A DNA stretch of 64,000 nucleotides from Caminibacter mediatlanticus TB-2 (lineage in GTDB: Bacteria > Campylobacterota > Campylobacteria > Campylobacterales > Nautiliaceae), in NCBI RefSeq assembly GCF_005843985.1, contig NZ_CP040463.1:1352001-1416000 (forward strand), written 5' to 3'. The first letter of the stretch is position 1. Each line of letters opens with the position of its first letter. Of this stretch, positions 55,366-64,000 are shown one piece after another. The position numbers were made by a program, and so were the translations under genes. Under the pieces are notes generated by a model that ran no database searches, was not told where the DNA came from, and saw only the letters and a list, made by a program, of their open reading frames with translations.

Positions 55366-56329
55366 AATTTCAGTATATATTTTGAATCAATTCTTGCCAC
55401 TATTTTTAACTATTTTTTTTGTAATCTCAGCTATTATTTCTTTAATCTATATTATCACAATTTCAAACATAACCTCTAAAATACAAATAACTTTTATAGA
55501 ACTTTTAAAATTTTACATACTCTCTATGCCACAAATATTATTAATTACTCTTGCAATTTCATTTTTTATATCAGCTATTAATCTTTATTCCAAACTTAGC
55601 GAAACCCAAGAATTAATTGCTCTTTTTTCTCTTGGATTTAAGCCAAAAACTTTATTAAACCCTATTCTTCTATTAGCTATTTTATTAACATTTATAAATT
55701 TATTTATTTTATTTATATCGATACCCTATGCAAAAATGAATTTTAATAATTTAAAAAATGAAAAAAAACAAGAAGCAAAGTTTAATTTTCAATCTTCGCA
55801 AGTTTCCCAACAATTTGGAGATTGGGTTATTTTTGCTAATAAAGGTAAAAATAATAGTTTTACAAAAATATATCTATACTCTCCAAAAGAAAACAAATTT
55901 ATAATCTCTCAAAATGCACAATTACAAAATAAAAATAGCGTACTTAATTTTGCACTTACTATTGGAAATATTTATGATTTCAATAAAAGTATGCAAATAA
56001 AATTTAACAAAATGGAAATTAACCAATTAATTCCAAAAGTTAAAATATCTATTTTTAATTTTAAAGACTATTTCAAATATAATAAAAAAGAGTTTGCAAA
56101 ATATTTACCTATTGCCTTATTACCAATTACATTATTCTTTTTTATTCCATTAATAAGTTTTTTCCATCCTCGTTTAAATAAATCTCATCCACTATTTTAT
56201 GCTATAACAATATTATCTATTTACTCTATCGTTTCTCTTTCTAATAAAAATTTTATATTATCAATCTTAATTAGTGTTTTATTTTTTATTATTGGAGGTA
56301 TTTTATACAAATGGAAAGTAAAGTTTTAG
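55358..56329 (+). CDS. LptF/LptG-family lipopolysaccharide export permease
   Basis: A 323-residue YjgP/YjgQ family protein: three transmembrane helices at the N-terminus (about 10-35, 50-75, 95-125), a periplasmic beta-jellyroll (about 130-235) and three more helices at the end (245-320). The start ISVYILNQFLPLF and FLFISIPYAKMNFNNLK segments are typical. It works with LptB as part of the LPS transporter. LptF or LptG cannot be told here. It overlaps pilD by 8 bases and truA by 19. Confidence 0.83.
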   Translation: MRKISVYILNQFLPLFLTIFFVISAIISLIYIITISNITSKIQITFIELLKFYILSMPQILLITLAISFFISAINLYSKLSETQELIALFSLGFKPKTLLNPILLLAILLTFINLFILFISIPYAKMNFNNLKNEKKQEAKFNFQSSQVSQQFGDWVIFANKGKNNSFTKIYLYSPKENKFIISQNAQLQNKNSVLNFALTIGNIYDFNKSMQIKFNKMEINQLIPKVKISIFNFKDYFKYNKKEFAKYLPIALLPITLFFFIPLISFFHPRLNKSHPLFYAITILSIYSIVSLSNKNFILSILISVLFFIIGGILYKWKVKF

Positions 56330-57036
56330 CTGTTATAAGTTATGATGGAAGTAAATTTTATGGTATGCAAAAACAACCTAATAAAAAAACAATTCAAGGT
56401 GAAATAGAATTAGCCCTAAATAAACTAAATATAAATTCAATAGTCCAACATGCAGGAAGGACTGACAAAGGAGTACATGCCCTAAATCAAGTAATTTCTT
56501 TTACAATTCCAAATTTTTGGGATTTAAATAAACTGCAAACCTCATTAAACAAAATTATTCACCCTTACATTCATATAAAAAAAATTAAATTTATTAAGAA
56601 TGACTTCAATCCAAGGTTCAATGCCAAAAAAAGAAGTTATAGATATATTATCTCTCCTATTTTTTCACCACACAAAGCTGATTATGAAACTTACTATGAT
56701 AAAAAAATAAATATTGAACTTTTAAAAAAAGCTATTAAAAAATTTGAAGGTACCTACGATTTTGAATATTTTGCTAAAACAGGAAGTGAAGTAAATAATT
56801 ATATAAGGACAATATATAAAACTGACATTATTGAATATAAAAATAAAGTAATTTTAAAGATTATTGGAAATGGATTTTTAAGAGGTCAAATTAGAATAAT
56901 TACAAATTTTCTTTTAATGATAAATGAAAATAAACTCACAATTGATGACTTACAAAAACAATTAAATAAAGAACAATTATTTACTAAACATTTAGCACCA
57001 CCAAATGGCTTGTACCTTGAAAGGATTTGGTATTAA
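56311..57036 (+). CDS. truA: tRNA pseudouridine synthase A
   Basis: A 241-residue enzyme that makes pseudouridine at positions 38-40 of tRNA. Seen: ISYDGSKFYGMQKQPNKKTIQGEIE, the catalytic aspartate in HAGRTDKGVHALNQVISF, FNPRFNAKKRSYRYII, DFEYFAKTGSE and the C-terminal GNGFLRGQIRII (core motifs AGRTDKGVHA and GFLRGQIR). The stop shares TTAA (57033-57036) with the convergent Mrr-like gene. Confidence 0.95.
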   Translation: MESKVLAVISYDGSKFYGMQKQPNKKTIQGEIELALNKLNINSIVQHAGRTDKGVHALNQVISFTIPNFWDLNKLQTSLNKIIHPYIHIKKIKFIKNDFNPRFNAKKRSYRYIISPIFSPHKADYETYYDKKINIELLKKAIKKFEGTYDFEYFAKTGSEVNNYIRTIYKTDIIEYKNKVILKIIGNGFLRGQIRIITNFLLMINENKLTIDDLQKQLNKEQLFTKHLAPPNGLYLERIWY

Positions 57037-57755
57037 TCAAATTTCAAAATCTTTTTTTCTATTAACTCTTTATTCTTTTCAATAAAATAATTAGCACTAT
57101 CACTAAAAACATCACAAGAAGTTATATATAATCTTTTTATTTTTTTATTCATAATTTTAGGATTATTTTTTATAAAAGTATAGCAATTTCCTATAAACTC
57201 TTTTAAATTTTTATCTGTAATTTTATATTTGCTATTTTCTTTCCAATTTTTACATTGAATTAATAAAACCTCATCTTTATTATATGCAATTAAATCTATT
57301 CCTTCATCCCTACGACCATTAATTATTCCATTATAATATATTTTATATCCTAAATTTTCGAAATATTTACCAACAAAAATTTCAAAATTTCTACCCTTTT
57401 CTTCATTTTTATATTTCATTAACTCTTTATTTAATTTATCAAGGGGATTGTTAGTAACTTCTAAATTAATTTCTTCTTTTTTATTATCAATTTCATATAT
57501 AATATTCTCAACTTCTTTTTCAACTCTATATAAATTATTTAAATTTTTTTCACTTATATATAATGAAGAGATTTGATTTAAACGATTTAAATATATTTGT
57601 CTTTCATTCGGAGGTAAGGAGTTTATTTTTTCATACCCTTCTTTTAAAACTTGTTTATATCTTTTATGTAAAAAATATTCCAATAAAAACAACATTACCC
57701 ACATTCCAACAACAAAACTAATAAAAAGAGATATATAAAAATTCATCACTGACAC
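57033..57755 (-). CDS. Membrane-anchored Mrr-like restriction endonuclease
   Basis: A 240-residue protein with an N-terminal transmembrane helix (about 5-27), a charged coiled-coil linker (30-120) and a C-terminal Mrr_cat nuclease domain: E125 in GRNFEIFVGKYFE, D154 in GRRDEGIDLIAY and Q167-x-K169 in LLIQCKNW. The active site of the PD-(D/E)xK fold is intact. Mrr-type enzymes cut methylated or foreign DNA; a membrane anchor would place it at the entry point of phage or transforming DNA. It sits alone between truA and two tRNA genes. Related membrane nucleases of unknown role exist. Confidence 0.82.
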   Translation of the reverse strand: MSVMNFYISLFISFVVGMWVMLFLLEYFLHKRYKQVLKEGYEKINSLPPNERQIYLNRLNQISSLYISEKNLNNLYRVEKEVENIIYEIDNKKEEINLEVTNNPLDKLNKELMKYKNEEKGRNFEIFVGKYFENLGYKIYYNGIINGRRDEGIDLIAYNKDEVLLIQCKNWKENSKYKITDKNLKEFIGNCYTFIKNNPKIMNKKIKRLYITSCDVFSDSANYFIEKNKELIEKKILKFD

Positions 57756-57770
57756 TTTTTATTTAGTATT

Positions 57771-57847
57771 TGGTTGCGGGGGTGGGATTTGAACCCACGA
57801 CCTCCGGGTTATGAGCCCGGCGAGCTACCAGGCTGCTCTACCCCGCG
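57771..57847 (-). tRNA. tRNA-fMet (anticodon CAT), initiator
   Basis: Read on the minus strand: CGCGGGG at the 5' end, anticodon stem CGGG-CTCATAA-CCCG with its three G:C pairs, T-arm GTTCAAATC and a CCCCGCA acceptor end followed by A and CCA. The C1 x A72 mismatch and the GGG/CCC anticodon stem identify the initiator. Nine bases after tRNA-Gln including the CCA. Confidence 0.93.
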
Positions 57848-57853
57848 TCAAAG

Positions 57854-57928
57854 TGGCTGGGCTGGGAGGATTCGAACCTCCGAATGACGGAGTCAAAGTC
57901 CGCTGCCTTACCACTTGGCGACAGCCCA
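57854..57928 (-). tRNA. tRNA-Gln (anticodon TTG)
   Basis: On the minus strand TGGGCTG pairs with CAGCCCA, the anticodon loop is CTTTGAC giving TTG, and CCA is encoded at 57854-57856. It is transcribed first, with tRNA-fMet directly after it, from the promoter at 57947-57975. Confidence 0.94.
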
Positions 57929-57946
57929 ATGTTTTTTGGTGATGAA

Positions 57947-57975
57947 ATATTACAAAAAAATAACGATAATGTCAA
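57947..57975 (-). promoter_or_regulatory. Consensus promoter of the tRNA-Gln/tRNA-fMet unit
   Basis: On the minus strand TTGACA (57970-57975) and TAATAT (57947-57952) are separated by exactly 17 bases, ending 18 bases before tRNA-Gln. This is the only promoter in the window with a textbook -35 box. Confidence 0.8.
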
Positions 57976-58080
57976 GAATTAATAAGCTAATTTTAGAATT
58001 AATTTTATTATAAATTGTTATATTAGGCATATAATATCAATTTATTTTAGTCTTTATATATCAGATTTATTAAACAATAT

Positions 58081-58088
58081 GATATAAT
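58081..58088 (+). promoter_or_regulatory. Promoter of the Hc1-like gene
   Basis: GATATAAT, followed by AAAAAGGAT and the ATG at 58111. The 57929-58080 spacer is otherwise AT-rich with nothing recognised beyond the tRNA promoter. Confidence 0.55.
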
Positions 58089-58110
58089 ACTTTTCAAAAA
58101 GGATATAGAT

Positions 58111-58308
58111 ATGAAAACAACTCCTAATTTAGATAAAATTTTAGATGAAGTTGATTTTGAATTAAAAGAAGCATTATTTGAACTTGAAAAAATAAAATAC
58201 AAATATACAAAAGCAAGTGCAAAAAGACTTAGAAAACATCTTGACAAACTTGCAAAATTAAAAGTTACTTTAAGAAAGGAGATGCTTGAATACGAAAAAA
58301 GTCTCTGA
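58111..58308 (+). CDS. Histone H1-like (Hc1-like) small basic protein
   Basis: A 65-residue helical protein. The C-terminal half AKRLRKHLDKLAKLKVTLRKEML resembles the chlamydial Hc1/bacterial histone H1-like family (quoted core KRLRKHLDKLAKL and RKEML). It may bind DNA or, by its acidic N-terminal half, another protein. It overlaps the cupin gene by 23 bases and has its own promoter. The family match is from pattern memory and needs a profile search. Confidence 0.55.
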   Translation: MKTTPNLDKILDEVDFELKEALFELEKIKYKYTKASAKRLRKHLDKLAKLKVTLRKEMLEYEKSL

Positions 58309-58561
58309 ATATATAAAAGAATTAGAAAATAAAGGATATAGAGATATTTTTGTTTGGAGAGATAAAAAAGGAACTTATTACAATTGGCATAAACATCCTT
58401 ATAATGAAATAAGAATAATGCTAAAAGGTGAAATGAAAATCAATACAAAAAATAAAAAATATTATTTAAAAAAAGGTGATATTTTAGATGTTCCTGCTGG
58501 CGAAATACATGAAGCATATATAATAGAAGACTCAGAATATATATGTGCTTCTAAAATTTGA
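58286..58561 (+). CDS. Small cupin-domain protein
   Basis: A 91-residue protein that is a single cupin barrel: the first motif has NWHKHPYNEIRIMLKGEMKI (core HKHPYNEIR-x10 with metal-ligand histidines) and the second has GDILDVPAGEIHEAYI. Such small cupins bind a metal and act as sensors, isomerases or dioxygenase relatives; no function can be assigned. Start is TTG at 58286 behind AAAGGAG, inside the end of the Hc1-like gene. It ends just before the rnpB promoter. Confidence 0.78.
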   Translation: MNTKKVSEYIKELENKGYRDIFVWRDKKGTYYNWHKHPYNEIRIMLKGEMKINTKNKKYYLKKGDILDVPAGEIHEAYIIEDSEYICASKI

Positions 58562-58567
58562 TATAAT
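58557..58567 (+). promoter_or_regulatory. Promoter of rnpB
   Basis: TTTGATATAAT overlaps the end of the cupin gene and lies 10 bases ahead of the RNA 5' end. Confidence 0.65.
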
Positions 58568-58576
58568 TATATATAA

Positions 58577-58899
58577 AGGTACACCAAGAGGCTGCTGGGA
58601 AACCAGAGGAAAGTCCGGGCTGCTGCAAGGCAGGGGTCAGCCTAACAGGCTGCCGCCGTAAGGCGAGGGAAAGTGCCACAGAAACTAAACCGCCGATGGA
58701 GCGTATGCTCACAGGCAAGGGTGAAACGGTGAGGTAAGAGCTCACCAGGGGATATAGCGATATATCCCGCTGGTAAACCCACCCCGCAGCAAGGAGGGAT
58801 GGTAAAGCCTTGCAACAATACCCTCCGCTAAAGCGGCACTGTAAAGTGCGCGCTTAGATAAATAGCCTCTTAAACAGAACCCGGCTTATAGGTGTGCCT
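58577..58899 (+). ncRNA. rnpB: RNase P RNA (catalytic subunit, bacterial type A)
   Basis: Catalytic RNA that removes 5' leaders from pre-tRNA. Helix P1 is AGGTACACC at the 5' end with GGTGTGCCT at 58891-58899. Conserved blocks: GAGGAAAGTCCGGGC (near 58606-58620), CAGAAACTAAACCGCCGATGG, GGTAAGAGCTCACC and AACAGAACCCGGCTTATAGG at the 3' end. Length about 323 nt. It is markedly GC-richer than the neighbouring DNA, as a structured RNA of a thermotolerant organism would be. A T-rich stretch follows P1. The end coordinates are within a few bases. Confidence 0.95.
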
Positions 58900-58975
58900 T
58901 TTCTTTTATAAATACTTAAATATTAAATATACTCCATTAATCAATCATTTTTCTAAATTAAATAATACTTATTTA

Positions 58976-58987
58976 TTTTGATACAAT
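58976..58987 (+). promoter_or_regulatory. Promoter of dnaJ
   Basis: TTTTGATACAAT, a -10 TACAAT variant, ends 28 bases before the TTG start. No CIRCE-like GCACTC inverted repeat or HspR box is visible here. Confidence 0.5.
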
Positions 58988-58994
58988 TTCTTAA

Positions 58995-60553
<1,559 letters not shown>

Positions 60554-60556
60554 ATC

Positions 60557-61216
60557 CTATCCTAATAGCATATTAATTAAAATATATGCTGGCTTAAAAA
60601 AATAATCACTTAGAGGTGTAAAAAGAATTATTAATAAAATTATCATACCATAGGCTTCAATTTTATTATAAAACCTTGCAATATTCTCCCATTTAAAATA
60701 AAGAGATAGATATTTCACTGCATTTGCACCATCAAGAGGTGGTATTGGCCAAAGATTAAATACTGCTAAAATTACATTGACTAAAATCATATAAAATAAA
60801 AACATAAACATAAATGCGTCAAAAATACCCTCAGGTGGATAAAACACTCCTATAATACTTGAAGCAATTAACGCCATTAAAAAGTTATAAGTAACCCCAG
60901 CAAGAGATACTGCAACTGCTGCTAAATATCCTCCATTATTTACAACTGTAAAGATATTTACAGGTACAGGTTTTGCCCAACCAAAAATAATTGGGTCGCT
61001 AACTCCTGCTAATTTTTGAGATAGATATAAAATTATAGGAAAAACAATACTTCCAAAAGGGTCAATATGTTTAATTGGATTAAGAGAGAGTCTTCCTTCT
61101 TTATAGGCTGTATCATCTCCATAATATTTAGCTACTACCCCATGCATTATTTCATGACCAATAATAGCAATTAAAAAAGCTAATATTAAAGCTAAATATT
61201 TAATTAAAAATTCCAT
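60557..61216 (-). CDS. M50-family membrane metalloprotease (site-2 protease-like)
   Basis: A 219-residue polytopic protein with zinc-binding HEIMH in IGHEIMHGVVAKYYGD and the distal aspartate in NLWPIPPLDGANAVKYL. The GRLSLNPIKHIDPFGSIVFPI segment is typical of the compact YwhC/Rip-type peptidases. About six hydrophobic segments and no PDZ domain. It overlaps the stop region of lepB by 1 base. It probably cleaves transmembrane substrates; none is evident here. Confidence 0.88.
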   Translation of the reverse strand: MEFLIKYLALILAFLIAIIGHEIMHGVVAKYYGDDTAYKEGRLSLNPIKHIDPFGSIVFPIILYLSQKLAGVSDPIIFGWAKPVPVNIFTVVNNGGYLAAVAVSLAGVTYNFLMALIASSIIGVFYPPEGIFDAFMFMFLFYMILVNVILAVFNLWPIPPLDGANAVKYLSLYFKWENIARFYNKIEAYGMIILLIILFTPLSDYFFKPAYILINMLLG

Positions 61217-62235
61217 TATTTACCTTCTATTAATTCATTATTAAAATCTTTTTCACTCTCTTCTTGCATATTACAACCAGCTGTTAAATAAGGTTTTTTA
61301 CCTTCTCTTAACTCTTTTTCTATCTCATCAATACTCTTACCTACCCTATTCCATCTGATAGCAAAATGTTTATCCCAACTCATATAAATAAACCAAGGTT
61401 TTCCTACAATAAGTTTATAAGGTACAGGTCCCCAAAATCTACTATCAAAACTATTATCTCTATTATCGCCAACCATAAAAAAGTAGTCTTTTTTTAGTTT
61501 AATTTTAAAATATTTAATCTCACCATCTTTTAAATACATTCCCATACCAAGAACAATCTGTGCTTTTGATACATCTTCTCCATTAGCTTTTAAGTCATTA
61601 TAAATTTTATTAATTATCTTATTTATTTCATCATAACTAATAAAACCTGTAAAATTACTAAGGCCCAATGCTTTTACAAGCTCACTTGCTCTATCTTTTA
61701 GCATATAAAAAGTTGAATTATTTGTTTCGTAATAGATACCTTTATGTTCTTTCATATATGGATTTAATACATAAAGTTTTCCATCAATATCTCTTGTTTT
61801 AAACCCTTGATAGTGCTTTTTAATAAAATTATTACCCTCAGCAAAATGAATCCAAAAGCCATTTTCATCATAAATTATACTATCTCCACTTTTTCCAAAA
61901 CATCTTTTAACAAAATGCATTTTAGGTTTTAATGGATATCTAAAAATTACAATATCTGCATTTTTTGGTCTTGGCCCATCAATTAAATGTCCATCTCCTC
62001 TAAAATCAGGTAAAATTGGCACTTCAATCCAAGGTATATGAGGGATTGGAATCCCATAAGCAAATTTTTTACCAAATAAAGCGTCTCCTGGAAGAAGAGT
62101 TTTTTTCATACTACCGCTTGGTATCACAAATGCTTGTGCTGCAAAAAAAATAACTAATAAAACTATTACAATAGTTCCTGTCCAACTATTTGACCAATGA
62201 TAAAACTTTTTTAGTTTTTCAAATATATTTTTCAT
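61216..62235 (-). CDS. lepB: Signal peptidase I
   Basis: A 339-residue leader peptidase with one transmembrane helix (about 18-38), the catalytic serine in VIPSGSMKKTLLPGD, the lysine in HFVKRCFGKSGDS and the box GDNRDNSFDSRFWGP. It is longer than average because of an insertion (about 150-250) between the lysine box and GDNRDNS, with helical and lysine-rich content. It removes signal peptides from exported proteins such as the TolC-like protein and the 24059 protein. It overlaps folD by 4 bases. Confidence 0.95.
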   Translation of the reverse strand: MKNIFEKLKKFYHWSNSWTGTIVIVLLVIFFAAQAFVIPSGSMKKTLLPGDALFGKKFAYGIPIPHIPWIEVPILPDFRGDGHLIDGPRPKNADIVIFRYPLKPKMHFVKRCFGKSGDSIIYDENGFWIHFAEGNNFIKKHYQGFKTRDIDGKLYVLNPYMKEHKGIYYETNNSTFYMLKDRASELVKALGLSNFTGFISYDEINKIINKIYNDLKANGEDVSKAQIVLGMGMYLKDGEIKYFKIKLKKDYFFMVGDNRDNSFDSRFWGPVPYKLIVGKPWFIYMSWDKHFAIRWNRVGKSIDEIEKELREGKKPYLTAGCNMQEESEKDFNNELIEGK

Positions 62236-63083
62236 TTAGATTCTTTCAAAAAATTTTTAGCTGCTTTTATAGTATTGCTAAGAAGCATAGCAATAGTCAT
62301 AGGACCAACTCCCCCAGGTACTGGTGTTATGTAAGAAGCTTTTTTACTTACATTTTCAAAATCTACATCTCCAACAATTTTACCATCTACCTTATTAATT
62401 CCAATATCAATTACTATAACTCCATCTTTTACCATATCAACTGTTATTAAATTTGACTTTCCAACACCTACAATTACAATATCTGCCCTTTTTGTATGAG
62501 AAGCTAAATCTTTTGTAGCAATATGGCAAATATCAACAGTTGCCATTTTATTTACAAGCAAAGCCCACATAGGTTTTCCAACAATATTGCTTGCCCCAAC
62601 TACACATACATCTTTCCCATACAAATCAATATCATATTCTTTAAATAACTCCATAACACCAAGAGGTGTACAAGGTGCAAATGTATCAAGCCCTTCTACT
62701 AATCTGCCCATATTATAAGGATGAAATCCATCAACATCTTTTTTAGGGTCTACTGCTTCAAGAATTTTTGTAGTATCAATATGTTTTGGAAGTGGTAGTT
62801 GAATTAAAAGCCCATGAATATTTGGATTTTCATTAATCATTTTTATAGTAGATAACAACTCTTTTTCAGTAATACTCTCAGGAAATTCATGGACTACACT
62901 ATAAATTCCTACTTCTTTACAAGCTTTATTTTTCATACTAACATATGTATGACTTGCTGGGTCATTTCCTACTAAAATAACTGCTAATCCAGGAGTTATT
63001 CCTTTATTTTTTAAATTTTCAACTTCAACTTTTAAATTTTCTTTTATTTTATTAGATAACTTTTTACCATCTAAAATTGTCAT
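62232..63083 (-). CDS. folD: Methylenetetrahydrofolate dehydrogenase/cyclohydrolase
   Basis: A 283-residue bifunctional enzyme oxidising methylene-THF to formyl-THF. Seen: DPASHTYVSMKNKACKEVG with the catalytic lysine, GLLIQLPLPKHID, PKKDVDGFHPYNMG, PCTPLGVMEL, VVGASNIVGKP and TPVPGGVGPMTIAML. Normal length. It is the first gene of folD-lepB-M50-HAD. Confidence 0.96.
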   Translation of the reverse strand: MTILDGKKLSNKIKENLKVEVENLKNKGITPGLAVILVGNDPASHTYVSMKNKACKEVGIYSVVHEFPESITEKELLSTIKMINENPNIHGLLIQLPLPKHIDTTKILEAVDPKKDVDGFHPYNMGRLVEGLDTFAPCTPLGVMELFKEYDIDLYGKDVCVVGASNIVGKPMWALLVNKMATVDICHIATKDLASHTKRADIVIVGVGKSNLITVDMVKDGVIVIDIGINKVDGKIVGDVDFENVSKKASYITPVPGGVGPMTIAMLLSNTIKAAKNFLKESK

Positions 63084-63092
63084 AATTTTTCC

Positions 63093-63106
63093 TTTTTTGG
63101 TAAAAT
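63093..63106 (+). promoter_or_regulatory. Promoter of the cytochrome c gene
   Basis: TTTTTTGGTAAAAT, a weaker version of the T-run extended -10 pattern, 30 bases before the TTG start and divergent from folD; AAAAGG follows. Confidence 0.4.
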
Positions 63107-63136
63107 ATTTTAGAATTTTAACATAAAAGGTCTATA

Positions 63137-63493
63137 TTGAAGTTAAGTGTTATTTTTTTACTTATTACTTTTAGCTTCTCCCAAGAATGGTTTATTACAA
63201 ATTATGAATATGGGAAAATGCTCTATCACAACCCAAGGGGTATTAGTTGTGCAAAATGTCACGGAGAAAATGCAAAAGGAAAAATAATCGCAAAGTATTA
63301 TATAACTAAAAATAATAAGAAAATTTTAAAAAAAATTATCGCTCCAAATATTTCAAATATTACTTTTGAGAAATTAAAAAAAACTCTCTTTCCAAAAAAA
63401 GATATATTAACAATAATGCCAAAATACAGTTATCTAACTGAAAATGAAGTTGAAGCAATTTATCTATATCTAAAAAGCAAAGGCAAAAAATGA
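63137..63493 (+). CDS. Small periplasmic cytochrome c
   Basis: A 118-residue class I cytochrome: signal peptide (LSVIFLLITFSFSQ), one haem site CAKCH (GISCAKCHGENAKG) and a methionine (IMPKYSYLT) as the likely axial ligand, then LTENEVEAIYLYLKSKG. The 40 residues between are lysine-rich. Start is TTG at 63137 with AAAAGG upstream. It passes electrons in the periplasm; the partner oxidase or reductase is not in the window. Its stop overlaps the next gene (ATGA). Confidence 0.86.
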   Translation: MKLSVIFLLITFSFSQEWFITNYEYGKMLYHNPRGISCAKCHGENAKGKIIAKYYITKNNKKILKKIIAPNISNITFEKLKKTLFPKKDILTIMPKYSYLTENEVEAIYLYLKSKGKK

Positions 63494-64000
63494 TTTTTAA
63501 AGATATCTCTTTTTTAGAAAAATTAGTAGAAAAAAATGATATAAAAGAAGCAAAAAAATTAATTAAACCTCCAAAAAATATACCCCTCATAACAACAAAA
63601 AAAAGAAGTGCATTAATGGTAAGTGGCCATAATGTAAAACATTTAAATAAAATAGATGAATTACCAGCTGATATTGTTATATTAAACTTAGAAGATGGCG
63701 TTCCAAAAGAAAAAAAAGAAATAGCAAAAATTATGATTGCTATATTTTTATCTTACATAGAAAAAATAGATAAAGAAATTGTAATAAGAGTTAATAGTTT
63801 AGATGAAGGAGGGATAAAAGAAATTGAATTTTTAGATAACTTTTCTTTCAATGCTTTTAGAATTCCAAAAGTTAATTCATTAGAAGATATAGATAATGTT
63901 TTTTTAAAAACTGAAAAAGATATTCATCTCTCTATTGAAACAAAAAACTCATTTTTTAATCTTAAAGAATTCACTCATCCAAAAATAAAAGCATTTTATA
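63490..64000 (+). CDS. HpcH/HpaI aldolase/citrate lyase beta-like protein, N-terminal part (cut by window edge)
   Basis: The first 170 residues are present and the frame is open to the edge. Seen: KRSALMVSGHNVKHLNK, ADIVILNLEDGVPKEKKEIA (core NLEDGV) and IVIRVNS, matching the CitE/malyl-CoA-lyase TIM-barrel family that cleaves or forms citryl- or malyl-CoA. The glutamate and aspartate for Mg and the arginine in VRVN-type motif are present. It is coupled to the cytochrome c gene by ATGA. Substrate unknown. Confidence 0.78.
   Translation, partial: MIFKDISFLEKLVEKNDIKEAKKLIKPPKNIPLITTKKRSALMVSGHNVKHLNKIDELPADIVILNLEDGVPKEKKEIAKIMIAIFLSYIEKIDKEIVIRVNSLDEGGIKEIEFLDNFSFNAFRIPKVNSLEDIDNVFLKTEKDIHLSIETKNSFFNLKEFTHPKIKAFY

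Noticed and set aside
58551-58745. Minus-strand open frame of 64 codons
   Set aside because: It lies antisense to RNase P RNA and its residue content reflects the GC-rich RNA.

Overview
The window is AT-rich, compactly packed DNA from a Campylobacterota (epsilonproteobacterial) chromosome, most likely a Nautiliales-type vent organism; the genus is inference. The evidence is Helicobacter/Campylobacter-like gene order (ilvC-minD-minE-deacetylase-dprA-ruvX; fliP and glmU-coaBC-unknown-uppS-pilD-permease-truA), promoters with an extended -10 and no clear -35 box, frequent TTG starts, a menaquinone-type succinate dehydrogenase/fumarate reductase and a PomAB-like flagellar stator. There is no rRNA operon, CRISPR array, transposase or integrase. 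No gene-free stretch exceeds 300 bases; the longest are about 180 bases (39341-39520, AT-rich with nothing recognisable, and 57929-58110, which holds a tRNA promoter).

Layout. 1-6522 (mostly minus): thiL start, PAS sensor, SdhB/FrdB, a kinase-like protein, tRNA-Arg on the plus strand, SdhA/FrdA, a TolC-like protein, ArgD and an unknown. 6575-30129 is housekeeping: SulP transporter, PriA, three pseudopilins, UvrB, gamma carbonic anhydrase, MutS2, TrxC, QueA, PilT, GatC, HemL, AtpZ-like, the GspE/GspF motor and platform, IlvC, MinD/MinE, polysaccharide deacetylase, DprA, a uracil-DNA-glycosylase-like protein, RuvX and PanE. The pseudopilins, PilT, GspE, GspF and the prepilin peptidase at 54613 together describe one type IV pilus/type II secretion-like machine spread over several loci.

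30217-47413 is an accessory, defence-type island on the minus strand apart from one gene: McrC-McrB, an ADP-ribosylglycohydrolase, AddB-AddA, a DUF429-like RNase-H-fold protein, a metallophosphoesterase, an unknown 209-residue protein, two different DUF262 proteins (one with a DUF1524 HNH nuclease domain), a SLOG-domain protein, then divergently a zinc-ribbon/PcfJ-like protein and a WYL-domain regulator. A perfect 9-bp inverted repeat (45365-45383) lies between the divergent units. I consider the SLOG-DUF262-DUF262-unknown(-phosphoesterase) operon with its WYL regulator the best candidate for an undescribed system.

47414-64000 returns to core genes: TrmA with an unexpected Fe-S-type cysteine set, FliP, PomAB-like MotB/MotA, GlmU, CoaBC, UppS, PilD, an LptF/G permease, TruA, a membrane-anchored Mrr-like nuclease, tRNA-fMet and tRNA-Gln, an Hc1-like protein, a cupin, RNase P RNA, DnaJ, a HAD protein, an M50 protease, signal peptidase I, FolD, a cytochrome c and the start of a citrate-lyase-beta-like gene.

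A family of heptameric tandem repeats (consensus ATTYTCM) occurs at five places, three of them translated within genes and one forming the ribosome-binding region and start of pilD.
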